From assembly GCA_001466705.2 (NCBI GenBank), contig LATX02000230.1, positions 230,348 to 294,347 of the forward strand: a stretch of 64,000 nucleotides of DNA. Direction: 5' to 3'. Positions within the stretch are counted from its first letter, which is position 1, and every line of letters starts with the position of its first letter. Positions 43,307 to 55,457 of this stretch are shown here, piece by piece. Below the pieces are notes generated by a model. That model was not told the origin of the DNA and searched no databases. It saw nothing but the letters and a program-made list of their open reading frames with translations. The DNA comes from Moniliophthora roreri (lineage: Eukaryota; Basidiomycota; Agaricomycetes; Agaricales; Marasmiaceae). Position numbers and translations under genes: made by a program.

Positions 43307-46300
43307 GTCTCTGTCGTCATGCTTCGCATCAGAGCTATAGACCAGGTTCCAGCTACCCGTTTGTGTAACGTGCGGCGTGGCGTTTCCGAAAGTAGCTTTC
43401 ATCATGGAACCCTTGTTCCTCTCTCCCCATACCATATCGAATCATGTCAGTATATCAGCGACGTACTAAATTAATATCCAATGCTATATCTGTCGTGTAT
43501 CCTATAGCCGACATCGAAATCTGTAGGTATTTGGCCAAGGCTTAAGCGCTCAAGCGTCTCGAGGAGCCAATCAAAAGGTTGGCTTGGTCAGCGCTCGCTG
43601 TCGCGCTTATTCCTGCTTAGCTCCCTGCTCCGCTTCCCTAGCTTAGCAACAAAAGGGAAGGGAAGGGAAGCAGCCCCACCCTGCTAAGAAGAAAGCGAGG
43701 GAAGGGGGAGCCATCTAAAGGATTAATTGTTCTGCTATTTCCTACAATGTTAGAGTTTAAAATTTTTTTCTTTTGGCTTTTTTTTGCTCTGCGGAGCTGC
43801 AGCAGGATGTACCTATAAAAAATATTTAATATTTTTACATTTATTTTATGAAGAATATTTAAAATTAAGAGAAAGTTACAATTTTAACGACTATAATTAC
43901 AATTATAGTCCTCTCGGACTGGCTTACTTCCATGGACACTTGTCGGCAAAGCAAAATCGATCATACCTTTGAACGACAAGTGCACCTTCATATCACGAAT
44001 TACGTTCTAATCCTGCCGCTGTTGCTTGGCAACTCGACACTGATTGCGCGCACGTCGCATGGTGGTTCAAGTTGACTGAGTAACTGAAAAGAGGGCGCAG
44101 CTCGGTGGACATGGCGAGAAAGAGAAAAAGCAGGCCTGGTACGTATGCGCAGCTAGTCCGTGGGCGTCATAAAAACTCCAACGCCGTCTCACGACAGCCG
44201 TCACATTGCTCTCTTCCTTGAAGTTCTTTCCCTTCTCTCTTTGCTTTCCCATACACATCGAAGAGGAGCTCCGTATACAATATATTTTGCAGGACTAATG
44301 GATGAACTGAATACGTCGTAATATACCGAGGCTGTTGCATCCGAACCCACAAAAGTAGAGCTGTGACCAGATAGTACCCGGCGACATGAACCTGATAAGA
44401 GTAGACAATACTGAAGACAATCAGTATATGAAATGGCTGAAAAGTCTGTACGCACAAGAGCCTGCCTCTCCATATAGATTCGGTCCAACTATGGTGTTCC
44501 GGTACCACCAATTGCAACCATGATCGAAGATGACCTCTTGTGTAGTTGCTTAATGTGAGTGGCAACTTCCATGGCTTCCATGTACCTCAGCATTGGTTTA
44601 AAATGCAAACGCGGGCGACCCAGAGCCCACAAATAGCCATCTCAGAAAACTACCAAAACCTAAGTCGGTGCGGAACCTGGATATGAACGTCTCCTCAGCA
44701 CAAATGCCTATACAGGAAAACGATATACGACTCACACGAAGTATCGACTCTTCCACTCGCAACAATGACAGTTGAGATACATTAGCACCACACGTTGCTG
44801 GGATTGGATGAGTGTTTCCAAGGAGGCGATCCTGCTGAAGCTGGGGGCTTTACGCGGCTTGGCATGAGGGCATTCAAGTCCCAGCGTCTTATCTCGAGCT
44901 TCCAATCGAATCCCGATGACTGGGTTCCCGTATCGCTTGCAAGGTTAATGGACACGTCCTGTTCCACGCAGATGTTATGACGATCCTTCATGACGCAGGA
45001 GAGCCGAACTGCTATAATTTTGGAGGTAAATTCTCAGGAAAGGCAAGAAGCGACCATAACGCACCCCATCTTGGCCTTTTTCATCGTCATATCGATTGCT
45101 GTGGGCACATGCTTGCTCTCTTCAAGTTTCGGATTCTCTATTGTGACTATTGAATCTGTAGCTCGAGTGTTAATCTTCACAAGGATGTCTGGGGCTCTGG
45201 ATGTATGGACTTGTCCGTACGTCAATGTAAATCCGAGAGAGTAAAATCGCAGAACGTACTGCACCGGTTTTCCCAGGAATTTATCCTTGTTGCATTCTTC
45301 ATCCAATTTAATCTCCTCTTCGACAATGACAGCGTATTTCCATGGGGGTTTGCGTTGCAGGTGGCAGAATCGGGAGACCAAAAGTGATGGTGGTGGTCAA
45401 GATCAAAGAGACGACAACGCCAAGACTCGGACCACCGCGACAACATTCAACCCAGAATTTCGACCCATTTTTCTCATCTAAAAATCTTCGGTGACCCTTC
45501 AAAACCTTCCACTGACCCTTTTATCATTTTTCCCCTAGTCTCACGATGCTTATGGCCTCTGGCATGATCTCGAGAAAGATTGTCGATTGACTACCCTATA
45601 CGTAGGTCACCTTCTTGAGATTGCCCCGAGGACTGGCACTACGATATCTTGTCTACATTCCAGAAAAGACCTTTTTAATTCTGACCAGGTGCGTCCGTTG
45701 TTGTATCGAATATTCACTGGCTTTCTCTTGCCGAGCTCTTACTTGCTTCATCCTGGCGCAGACCCGAGACACCCGACCTATCCATTCGAATTCCGAGCCC
45801 AGACTTGGACACGCAGCATTTTCGATATCATAAACATCAAAATTACCTCTGCCCAGTCACGAGTTCTCGTTGGAAGTTGCAACAGGACGTTGGGGGCCAC
45901 TTTCGGAGCAACTCGCTCAACACTCCAGGCACTCCATCCCGAGCAACCTCCACTCGACGACCTTCGCTCCATCATCGCTGGGTCCGCGACCAGCCAAGTC
46001 CAGAATCCTAATGCATGGAATAGGAGATGACTAATCTAACTATTCCGCGGGACGCCTAGTTCGAATATCCCGTGTTTGTGGAGTAGGCATTACGAGCCTA
46101 TAGGATCGGGCGGCATACTTACAATGGAGTGGAATGGTGCGTTGAACTGGGCCAGTCTTGGCGCAATCGGAGCAGTATCTACCGTCCATTTGATTTTGAT
46201 TGGTATGTATTCACGAACGCTCACGAAGACTACCAGGAGTTTGACGGCTATAACGGTTAATATTGATAGGAATCGTCAACACATCAAGGCGGGATATGGC

Positions 46301-46429
46301 CGATCCGGATCCTCATGGTATAAGTCAACTTCACACGAGTCCGACGGACAAGGTATCATCATGCCCCGTTCAAGTGATAAATATCTTGACTCATCATCAC
46401 GCTTGGATTTATGGCAGTCCACCCATACA
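43307..46429. other. Long stretch without a confident gene
   Basis: 43540-43720 has inverted, CT/AG-rich sequence (AGGGAAGGGAAGGGAAG). 43740-43980 is strongly AT-rich. Minus frames at 44167-44565 and 44782-45381 and a plus frame at 45587-46030 are open but lack domains. I could not splice the two minus frames around 45,020 in frame. Expression data could change this. Confidence 0.35.
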
Positions 46430-46436
46430 TATAAAA
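46430..46436 (+). promoter_or_regulatory. TATA box of the small secreted protein gene
   Basis: TATAAAA, 53 nt before the ATG at 46489. A good core-promoter position for a highly expressed fungal gene. Confidence 0.5.
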
Positions 46437-46488
46437 AGCTCGGCATCGTCGTGTACACACATCAGCTCTCGACCTCGGACTCTGAATC

Positions 46489-47038
46489 ATGAAGCTCAGT
46501 ATCGCCAGCATCATTGTCGCTGCTACCGCAGCTGTCGCACAAACAGTGCCTTCAGGTCTCATCTCCCCACCTGAGGGTACTACTATCAGTCTTAACGACG
46601 TACGTCCCAATTCCCCAGTAATACTAACCCGAGCCTTTGCTAACACCCCGCCTCTTCTACCAGAACCTCAACATCACCCTTGCACCCAACCGCTACGCAC
46701 GCGCCTTCACCTCCTCCATCACCGCATACATCCTCGACAGCGGTACCATCGCTGACGGATACACCGGTTTCACTCGTATCCTTACAGACTTTCCTCCGAA
46801 TTCCAAAGTTACCATTCCGGGTGGACTACAGGTTGATTCGTATTCAGTGGTGACTGATCAACCGCTAAGCTCATATGTTTTCTCGACGGGTGAGAAAAAG
46901 TTGATTGTTGAGGAGAGGTTCCAGGATCCTTCTGTAAGTACCCTTATTCTTCGGCTAAACGGGAGTTGTAAGATCTGACCGTTTGAACAGCGACAGAATT
47001 CGGCGTTTTGGGCTAGGACGATTCAAGTGACGAATTAG
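46489..47038 (+). CDS. Small secreted protein, about 142 residues, unknown function
   Basis: Exons 46489-46599, 46664-46933 and 46991-47038, with introns of 64 and 57 nt (GTACGT...ACCAG, GTAAGT...AACAG) that keep frame. The N-terminus MKLSIASIIVAATAAVAQ is a signal peptide, with cleavage probably after AVAQ. The mature chain starts TVPSGLISPPEGTTISLND and has no cysteine. Segments such as NLNITLAPNRYARAFTSSIT and VDSYSVVTDQPLSSYVFSTG suggest a beta-rich fold, and the end reads FWARTIQVTN. This pattern resembles small secreted proteins of saprotrophic and plant-associated basidiomycetes, but I cannot name a family. Confidence 0.75.
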
Positions 47039-48746
47039 TTAAAGCGACACTAAATATTGATAGCTACATCCGATCATGAATCATAGGCCAAACTTTCTAC
47101 ATTAAACAGTTCTGATGGTAAACTGCGGCTTGAACTGTGCTCTCGGATGAATGACATTGATTCTATTATGAAACTTGAACGAAGCATACCTCTGAGCAAA
47201 CTCGAACGCAAACACGCCAAAATCCGAATCTTCCGTTGCTGAGCACGACCATGGCTACCCTATCTCCCCTTCTTCCTTTCCTGAAACCGTGGGTAAGTAA
47301 CCAAAGCGAGTATAATAATCTATCTTCGCCTTCACCCCTATCGACTTGATAACCTCAAGGTCCCCAGCCGTAATGTCGCGTAAGCTTCAGCGCAATCGAA
47401 GCCTCGGGCGATCCGCCACTTGTGAAGCGTGTCGCAGGGTCATTGCGCGTGCTGGACGTTTAACTGGCTCAGAAAACTGGCGTGAATTACTGTACGCATC
47501 TCTATTATAGCAGAATGGGAGACAGGGCATCCCATCGCTCCGACCACACGTATCGCGCTCCTGCGTTGGATATTTCTGACGGCAGACCGACTGCATGGCC
47601 CATGTCGAACTTGAAGGAACCTCACACAGACAGATCTAAGCTAAGAGCAGGGTGAACTTACTTGAGGTCCTCGAGGTCCTTCAAAACTAGGTCCTTGCTT
47701 GCCCTGGGTCCATACAAATATTACGCTTCTTGCAACTCGTTTCTATCTAAAACGATGTTGGAGCCTCCGATAACTAGTCAAAGTGATCGAAGGAAAACTG
47801 ACTTTTAAATGCTTGACATATACACGCATCCAGAAGCGTAAAGCGCCCAGTAGAGATTTGAGGCGTACCATCATAGAGAATTAAAGCTGGTATTTCCGGC
47901 CAGTTGATTCCAAACAGTTTTAGTGACAGCGGATTCCTAGGAAGTAATAAAAGGTTCAAATGTGGAAATCAATCAAGCTCATTTACTCTGTTAGAGAGTA
48001 GGCACGACGATCCCCCGAAAATCCACGGCTGCCGGGATTTCACCAACTAGAGAACTGCGCGTTGACTTTTCAAGAATCTTGGCCTTGATACCTCGTGCTC
48101 ATAAACTTTGACTGTTTCGGACTAGCCCAGCGGTGCGAATTTTTCTTCGGGTGCCTTTGACAGTCTAGATGTACAAGCGGTTATGGGCTTCCCACATACG
48201 GACATCCTCTAGATCTGATGAGCAAACGGCAATTTCGCGGAGCTGACGACCACTCGTAAGTTTATTGCGTATAGGAGTGGATCAGGTGCGCACCTGGTTG
48301 AACTCGTTGTTATTCCTCGTCTTTTCTGCAGTGCGTAACGGTTCTCGCTTGTGGCCTATCCTGGCTATTGACATTCTGGATATACTGATTACCTCCCACG
48401 TTGTTGAGCATCGCATGGTCTTGAATCATGACATTATTCGCAACCGAAAAGATCTCCATTGAAGACAGCTTGGAGGCAGCCACAATGGTGATGAAAAACA
48501 GGGGAACAGCACGAAGCTAGAGGTGTATAGATATATACTGGTATTGATTAATGCAGCATGGTGATGGACAGAGATGTACCTGCGCCATTACCATCCAGGA
48601 TCCAGCCGGTCTGCACGCAAACAGTTGAGTGGCTCTCGTTGCTGTCCTAGATCGCGCACGCGCCAAAATTAGAATCCACTCTCGCTGCCCATAATGATTG
48701 CCACCAAGAATTTCCATCTTTCTTTCCTGAGAACGTCCGTTAGTTG
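47039..48746. other. No confident gene; one possible small exon pair
   Basis: ATG near 47250 (MATLSPLLPFLKPW) is followed by GTAAGT and could splice to LQRNRSLGRSATCEACRR (47389 onward). The product has no recognised family. The rest (47640-48746) shows no supportable gene. Confidence 0.3.
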
Positions 48747-50296
48747 CTAGAGAAGGGAGTATAAGTAAGTATGGGTTTTGAATGACGTCCTTTCGGTCTC
48801 GATGACTTTCTCAAAACCACGACGCTCTTGCTTCCTCGCCTTTATAATCTCGAGCTCCGGATATCCCGGGTGACATGCGAAGTCGGGCATGGCTGGGTCG
48901 AAGCCTGGAACAGCTTCCCAGTCCTTAATAGCACTATAGACGTATTTAGGCCACCAGAACAGCCTGAAAGAACTCTTGACCCTCGGAAGTGTAAGATTGA
49001 CAGTGGCAGAGGGGAGCGCACGCGGAATGAGCGTCGGAAGGCCCAACGTCTCCCACTTGTCTTCTGGAATCTTGGTCTGACCCGCTTCATCGTGAGACCA
49101 GAAGTATGTGGGGGGGTCTATCCATGAGTTGAGTTCCGACATAGACATGGGTAGATAAAAAGGTAGATGGGCCGGGCGCCCACAGCGTTAGCGCATACCC
49201 AGTCTTCAACGGCCCCTATAAGCTCCAAATCTTCAATGGTCGGATCCACCATAACTATGAGTAGCAGAATAGTTCAGCGTTTGCCGTACACTAAAAGGGA
49301 GAGAGGCATACAGTAATTCACTTCGGTTTCAGTTCCCTGATTGGACTCGCAAGTATGGTTGTGCGACCCACGCCCTCTGTAATCTTTCGGTGTCAGGCTT
49401 GGCATGGACGCGGACGAACGCATCAGTAGCCCCCAAGTTAAAGCTATAGTACACGTCAGCGGAGCTGAGAAAAGTAGCCATGACTCACCGTATCAGTCCA
49501 TTCCTCAGCAAAGCCATATTCTCGAGCCCAGACCATGCCTTCAATTCCCATAACGTATTGTCTTGACCGGGCCATCTTGCAACTGGATCCAGTAACGTGG
49601 AGTAGACGGTGTCAAATCTTAGCTCCGCTACGGCTTCAGCTGAAATATGACGGGTTGGACATGAGTCTCGGGGGTAATGAAGCTCCGTCAAGGGAAGATG
49701 GCACCATGATGGTACGTCTAGGAACCTCCAATCATATCTGAAGGACCTATAGGTGGTTTCCAGGGAGTCATGATACGTGAACTGAAGACAGCTGCTAAAG
49801 TATCGAGCGCAAACGTCATCTTTCAGCATATCGACCGTCCAAGGAACAGCACGAGAAGGGACTTCAGCCAGATGCCCGGAAAGTGACCTAACATCGGGTC
49901 CGCGAGGACCCAGGACCAAAATTCCTTCTTTAGTGTCCATCCATAGGTCACGTCTGTTGCACCCGTTTCGCCGCGAATGATTTCCCGAAACTATCACGAG
50001 CCTTGTGAGCTTGGCTGGCTCCCAGGAAAAAACTAGAAACTCACCTGGCCATACTTTTCAGACATTATCTGCCTCTCTTTCACCATTTCCCCTCGATCCT
50101 GAAGCAAGACCGATCTAATATTGATGACCTGATTGTATTGATCGCTTCCGACATTATTGAGGGTACTACCTTGGATTGTGAAGTTTTCTGCGTTCGCGAG
50201 CATCGAGAAAGGGATGACAATGGAAGGAAAGAAGGATGCAAGCCACGAGGCACTATGGTGATGCACGGGCGGCGTGGGCGCGGCTTCCTCGGACAA
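48747..50296 (-). CDS. Agaricomycete orphan-family protein (N-terminal NFTIQG...NVGSDQ motif), multi-exon
   Basis: Start at 50296 (MSEEAAPTPPVHHHSASWL). Residues around 35-60 read NAENFTIQGSTLNNVGSDQY, a motif I know from the N-termini of many Agaricomycete-specific proteins of unknown function, some NACHT-associated. After a donor at KYGQ (GTGAGT) the next exon contains ILVLGPRGPDVRSL and CHLPLTELHYPRD, and ends GLI with a GTGAGT donor near 49488. It splices to RFNLGATDAFVRVHAKPDTE. The last exon (49148-48747) contains IDPPTYFWSHDEAGQTKIPE. The join between the first two exons is not settled: two frames compete near 49990. Function unknown. Confidence 0.5.
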
Positions 50297-51087
50297 GATT
50301 GTACTGCTATAGGAAGAGCGTTGTTCCTATTGAGAGCTCAGTGAACATCCTCAAGCTCAGGCTTGCACGCCAACAGGCCCAACCTTTCGCTAATGCGATT
50401 ATTTTGCTAGGGCATACATCAACGATTGCAAGAGGGGGACAGGCTAATCGCATCCTTACCATCCTTACAGTTGCCCTAATTCCCACAATGTGCGAGAAGA
50501 TGCGGAAATATGCAAGGGAAGCTGCCATCGGTCTGTTACCTGGCCGCCCATCGTTGAGCGGTTAAGGAGTCAAGGAGTTAAAGACACCCCGAAGCCTAGT
50601 ACTGCCTTCATTACAGTGTGAATGATTTCAATTCAGGTTGAGAAGAGGCCTAGGTGACTCACTTGACTCACCTTGACGGACTACGGCGCAGTCGACCGCG
50701 TTGAGAGCTAAGCCCATTGGCGTCGTATTGGAGACGGTTTCTGTAGAAACTCCCCTCTGGTCAGCTCGTTTTCTTACACTAAAATCATTCTGAGGGATAC
50801 CTATGTGCTTCTATTGCAATTGGTAGTCCAGGTCCAAGGCCAATGGGCTATGTATGTAAGCGCTCGAAAATTTCCTGATCATCAACCACGATATTCTCGG
50901 CGATGCTGTCCGACGATGCCAGTCTCTCCTCTCCAAGAATTTCATTCCCCTATCTCAATTAGCTAGGAAGCGCAAGAGGTTTCATCATGATATCCGGTTT
51001 GGCGCTCATTTCTTTGTATAAAGATCAATCAGTCTTACGCGATGCCTATTCTTCAGCCCTGCAATCATACCCAACCCCATTAGCATT
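50297..51087. other. Intergenic, no gene supported
   Basis: A plus frame at 50236-50565 overlaps the 5' end of the preceding gene and has no domain. The rest is non-coding by inspection. Confidence 0.4.
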
Positions 51088-51883
51088 ATGGGCCGGTTCT
51101 TCGACGAAATCCCACAAACAATGAATCCAGCAAGAGCTCTTTTTGTTGCCGCAGCACCCTTGTTACCCCACGGCCACGTCAACCTTTCACAAAAGGCGTC
51201 GAAGGACGTGGACAACAAGACGGTGTGATATGAGGATCTAACTGGAATTGGTAAGTGTTTCTTCCTTTTTGTCTTTTTTTTTCTGACTAGCTGAATAAGG
51301 AAACATAGGTATTGAAACCTCGCATTCATGAAAACGGAAGGATATGTGCATTCGAGGATGCCTAGGAATTTGTGGCTTTTTGGTACAGGTGCGTGGTCTT
51401 GGCTCTTCATTCTTAACCTAAATGAGCACTTACGCAGGCTTTAGGCTCATTTCATGAATTTCGGTACCCCAGAACGCAAGGCCTACCTACCTCACGACTA
51501 GCGTAACCCTGGTTTTACGAACTGTCATCGTTATCAAGATACATAGAGTTGGAACTATGAGTACCTCCTTATGCGCTCCGGTATTAGCACTCGATACTTA
51601 TCGCACTCCAGTCCATGCGGCTTCGGCATCTCGATATACGAATTCAAATCCCAACGTACAAAGCTCATCGCCAAACTCGAAGATAACAGAAACAGGCGGA
51701 TACACGATGCAACAGTTTTCGGAAGACGACAGTCTGAAAAGTCTTGATGGGTCTGTGGGGCTGAAGAAGGCCCATTTGGTTGCTGCGATGGTAATGTTGG
51801 ATTATCTTGCTGCGCCGGCAAGCTCTAGTTCGGCGTCACCTTCTACGCCTATTGCGAGTACAACTACGGACGGTGGGAGCTAA
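51088..51883 (+). pseudogene. Pyridoxamine 5'-phosphate oxidase-like (PNPOx, FMN-binding) protein, decayed
   Basis: The order of fungal PNPOx-like proteins is readable: MGRFFDEIPQTMNPARALF, VAAAPLLPHGHVNLSQK, YEDLTGIG (preceded by TGA where Trp is usual), an intron, then ETSH.ENGRI. Next come a GCLGICGFLVQ-like segment, a second intron, SFHEFGTPERKAYLP, SPCGFGISIYEFKSQR and, in another frame, SEDDSLKSLDGSVGLKKAHL. Intact members are small flavin-dependent oxidoreductase-like proteins of mostly unknown substrate. Several stops and frame changes show this copy is no longer functional, although introns and domain order survive. Confidence 0.6.
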
Positions 51884-53239
51884 ACCTGCACCGGTGGGGA
51901 CAGAATGGCGTATAGTGATTGCGTTCATGCTGGATGTTCTTGTTGGCGTTTCAAGCGGTGCAGAGGCGGGTTGGGGCGGAGCGGTGGATGGCTACAGGGG
52001 CGTTACTTTGTAGCCTTCGGCGGAGATCGCTACGTTACTTGTCGTTTTCTTGAGTTGATGATATCCACTTAGACATAAGAATATGGAGCAATGTGTATTT
52101 GTTGATATCGCACAGTTTTTGACATACTTTGTTGTAACGTCATACTACCCTGACAATTGAGATACAGTATACGAGTCTTAGGATGCCGAAAGCATGAACT
52201 CTTGGATTGAACGAATAAACATAATCCCATCCAACTAGAAAGGGTGACACATCAAAAAAAGACGTGAGAACAAGTCACTTTTTAGCAAGACATATGTCAA
52301 CAATCTACCTCCCAAAAAACATGATCATTCTGGCCATGGACTATACCACAATCAGGGAAGGAACATACGTATCGAGTCCCTCTTCAAACGTAACGTTTGC
52401 CTGACCCCCAAAAGTCTGAATGACCCCGAGGTTCTGCTTTGGACCGAAAGGTGTATTGGTGGTGTTGAGTCTAAAGGTTCGGTCGGTCGGTCGGTCGGTC
52501 GGTCGGTCGGCTGGCCTATGCAATGAGGATTGGAGTGCCGATTATGGGGTTGGAAGGTACGCTGGGGAGGGAGATTGAGGGCTGAGATGAAGCGTCAAGA
52601 TGGCGGATGCTGCGTGTGCCAGTAGTCGAGTTAGTGGTAAACAGGGATGGGAATGTATGTACGTACGTTTTTGAGATCGATCATGGTAACAAAAGTATGC
52701 CCTCGGAAGACTATATGACAGACTGCCCTGTCTTTATACCTGCAATGTGTTGGAACATTCTATAAGGCACGAGTCGTTAGCTTCGAAGATCAACTATTAC
52801 AACTAAGATATCGTACCGTACATGAACAAAGAGCCGCGTGTCCAAAGGTTCATTACGACGTTCTCAAGGCCTTGAAGCAAGAGCCGGAGAACCACTCACC
52901 GGTTTGCCACGTATTCAACGCGGCTTCGGATCGTTCTGGTAACCGACCATCTGCTTTGATATCAGCGTACCATTTTTGTCAACAAGTACCTAGGTCAAAG
53001 CACGCACCAAAGCCGCTTCTGATCCTTTGGTCCATGTGGAAACGAATGGCTCGTTGACAGCGGAGAGGCAAATCTTGTCACTGCGATGATTACTATTCGT
53101 GCTTGTGACAATGTGAACATTCAAGTTCATGATGATAGTTGATAGCTTCATGTCATGGTATCAGCCTGAAACTCATCATATTCTATTCCATTTCATTCAA
53201 AACCACCCCCAAAAAAAGTATGACGAACAATACTGACCC
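51884..53239. other. No gene supported
   Basis: A minus frame at 52341-52523 exists only because the tetranucleotide repeat at 52480 is open in that frame. Its downstream part (FGPKQNLGVIQTFGGQANVT) is not recognised. Confidence 0.4.
52480..52510. repeat. (GGTC)n microsatellite, about 7.5 units
   Basis: Perfect tandem GGTC units. Confidence 0.9.
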
Positions 53240-53870
53240 TCAAAAACCCGCTCTAACCGCCCCAATCAACAACTGCACGCCGCTGACGACTCCACCCACA
53301 ATCTGCACCTTTGAACCCTCTTCCTCTCCAAGCACACGTACAACACCCTCTCGAACTTGTGCAATTCGATTGCAGATAAGCCGGTCGTTTCTACGCCTGC
53401 AAACTTGATATTGGGAGAGGAACTTGCTAGAAAAGCGTTGACACCCTTCAAAAGTGCTGATTCCCAGATACTACCCGTTGAGACGATACCAAACTTTGTA
53501 TTCTCCTCGGACGGAAACCGAAGGAGTAAACCGAGACTGGCGATGACACTGGCTTCGAGAATGCCGATCACATACTGCTTCTTCTCCTTCCCCTTCTTCC
53601 CCTTGCACCGATTTTGGATTTCTCTGGCATCTCGACTAGTGGATGCTCCGAATAGCAAGCGACTAAGAATCCGTCATACTTGTCCGAATCGACGAGAGGT
53701 TGAAGATGAGGAAAATAGTGCTCGTTGATGCTGGGTATTCCACCGTTGTCTGAGGGGGCAGTGACGAAATCGACGCTAACATCGGGCGGAATAGTACCGC
53801 CAACCACGGACTTGAGGCATTCGGTCATGGAGGAGGTTGTGTTGGGATTAATGATGAGTATCGTTGGTGG
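53240..53870 (-). CDS. Asp/Glu/hydantoin racemase family protein, with two apparent 1-nt shifts
   Basis: The minus strand reads ILIINPNTTSSMTECL, VDFVTAPSDNGGIPSIN, KYDGFLVACYSEHPLVEM, then in a second frame YVIGILEASVIASLGLLL, KFGIVSTGSIW, IKFAGVETTGLSAIELH, and in a third frame VREGVVRVLGEEEGSK, ending at TGA 53240-53242. The Cys of VACYSEHP and the Glu/Ala of the second half match the active-site region of Dcg1-like hydantoin/Asp-Glu racemases. Each frame change fits one missing base (near 53630 and 53375). No in-frame ATG precedes INPNTT; a TAA lies just upstream (53871-53873). Either a young pseudogene or assembly indels plus a short first exon. Confidence 0.7.
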
Positions 53871-54243
53871 TTATGGGAATACGACGCGCAAGCGCCGCGT
53901 TTACCGTTCGATCGGCGGCGAAATTCTCAGGGTTGATCAAAATTTGCTTTGTGTACCTACTCTACAAGAGAAAGCGGCTAACCATGGCTAACGATGGTTG
54001 GTTAATCACGATTGCTCTAGTCAGTGTTCTCTGCTCCGTCCATTCTCCGTCTGTTATTATATGGAAAACCAATAGTGCTATATCCAGTACTTAATCCCAC
54101 AGACCACGGAGCCTAAACTGTCAATGAATCAATCTGACAAAGCGTTTCTGACAAGAAGCGGGAAAAGTTTTACGCCACTAATCAATTACATCTTGTGGCC
54201 TTAAACTCGGCCCTGCACCACTCCAGCTTGAACCTTAACCACC
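53871..54243. other. Intergenic between divergent genes
   Basis: The racemase gene (minus) and the Zn2Cys6 gene (plus) diverge from here, so it may hold a shared promoter. No motif is convincing. Confidence 0.45.
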
Positions 54244-55457
54244 ATGTCCATGTCCCAGGCCAGTACTGCTCCCGCTAAACGAGTTATTCGACACCACAAA
54301 AAGTCTCGAAGTGGTTGTATAACATGTAAAAAGAGACGTGTCAAGGTAAGTAGTCACCTGAGGCTCCTTTGTTTTACTCCGCTTACCCTCCTATTCATGC
54401 GTATCAGTGCGATGAGACAGAGCCAGCATGTCACAATTGTCTTCGCCGGGGTGCTAACTGCGTATGGAAGAATAAAGAAATTCAGCAGGAAACCATGCAG
54501 GAAGCTACACTATACAGACCTCCAGCAACTCTACCACCCACACCGTTAGATACCACTTCTCTTCAGGTCATCCATCATTTCAGCGTCTTAACTTCTCACT
54601 CTCTATGTTCAGAGGCCGAATACAGCGCTGCAACTGCTATCACTGTGCCTCAGCTGGCCTGGGGTGACCCGCATCTCCTACATGCCACAATGTCAATCGC
54701 ATCACTTCATCTCGGTCGGCTGTACGCTAAATCCTCTTCCTCCTCCTCCTCCTCCTCCTCCAACTCCGATGAGAACAACTGGATATGTCTAGCCTCTGCA
54801 CATCGAAAAGCCGCCATCGCTGCTATCCCAACGAGTGCAATGAACCCCGAGGCAAAGTTCATATCCATAGGGTTCTTCACGATATACACAATCTCATCGT
54901 CGTTGTGTTCATCCCCGGAAAACATTTTTTCACTCGTGAATTCACTCCATAACGTCTGGTCTGCTCTGGAGGAGTGGCATACGGATGCGAAGACACACGT
55001 TAAGCCTATAGAGCCAGATTCGGTGGAGAAGAAATTGGTACCTTTACAAGAGATATATAAACCCTCCGAAACTACACCTTGTGTGGAACCGGAGGAACTA
55101 CTCGATCCCGAAATCAGAAAATTATATCAACAGTCAGCAGAGGCGCTGTGCGTTGCGTATGCATTCAGTCGGGTTGGGCGTGAAGGGAAGAGTGCAGTTT
55201 TGTGGCCGACGCTCTTTGGAAAGAAGTTTTGCACGTTATTGAACAGGAGGACACAGAGGGCCCTGGTGTTGTTGTATTGTTACCTGCTTATGCTCAAGGA
55301 CGTGAGTGAGGGGTGTTGGTGGTTGAGCGAGATCGGTAGATGTTTGGAGCATGTTTACGAGTCCTTAAATCCCGGGTGGAGAGATTGGTTGTGCGATGTG
55401 TATAAGGCGGACGAAGGCGACCAAGCAGTCATGCTCATAAGGTGTTTAGTTTATTAG
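54244..55457 (+). CDS. Zn2Cys6 fungal transcription factor
   Basis: Exon 1 54244-54345 and exon 2 54408-55457, intron 62 nt (GTAAGT...ATCAG), about 383 residues. The binuclear zinc cluster is complete: SRSGCITCKKRRVK joined to CDETEPACHNCLRRGANCVW (C-x2-C-x6-C-x6-C-x2-C-x6-C, with the basic loop KKRRVK). Such domains bind CGG-type DNA sites. The rest resembles the fungal-specific middle region (HHFSVLTSHSL, LLHATMSIASLHL, AHRKAAIAAI). A (TCC)n stretch codes for a Ser run near residue 155. It lies head-to-head with the racemase gene and next to the hydrophobins; any regulatory link is speculation. Confidence 0.88.

Noticed and set aside
44782..45381. Possible two-exon minus-strand gene (EEEIKLDEECNKDKF to SSNPSNVWC)
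   Set aside because: I tried to join the pieces by the available GT/AG pairs near 45,012-45,066, but none keeps the frame. No domain recognised.
45587..46030. Plus-strand frame of 147 codons
   Set aside because: No start context, introns or domain; overlapping frames on both strands look equally good.
47250..47530. Small two-exon gene MATLSPLLPFLKPW plus LQRNRSLGRSATCEACRR
   Set aside because: The splice is possible, but the product is short and matches no family I know. Kept only as a note in the gap entry.
52341..52523. Minus-strand frame with Asp-Arg-Pro-Thr repeats
   Set aside because: It is open only because the (GGTC)n microsatellite lacks stops in that frame. No homology seen.
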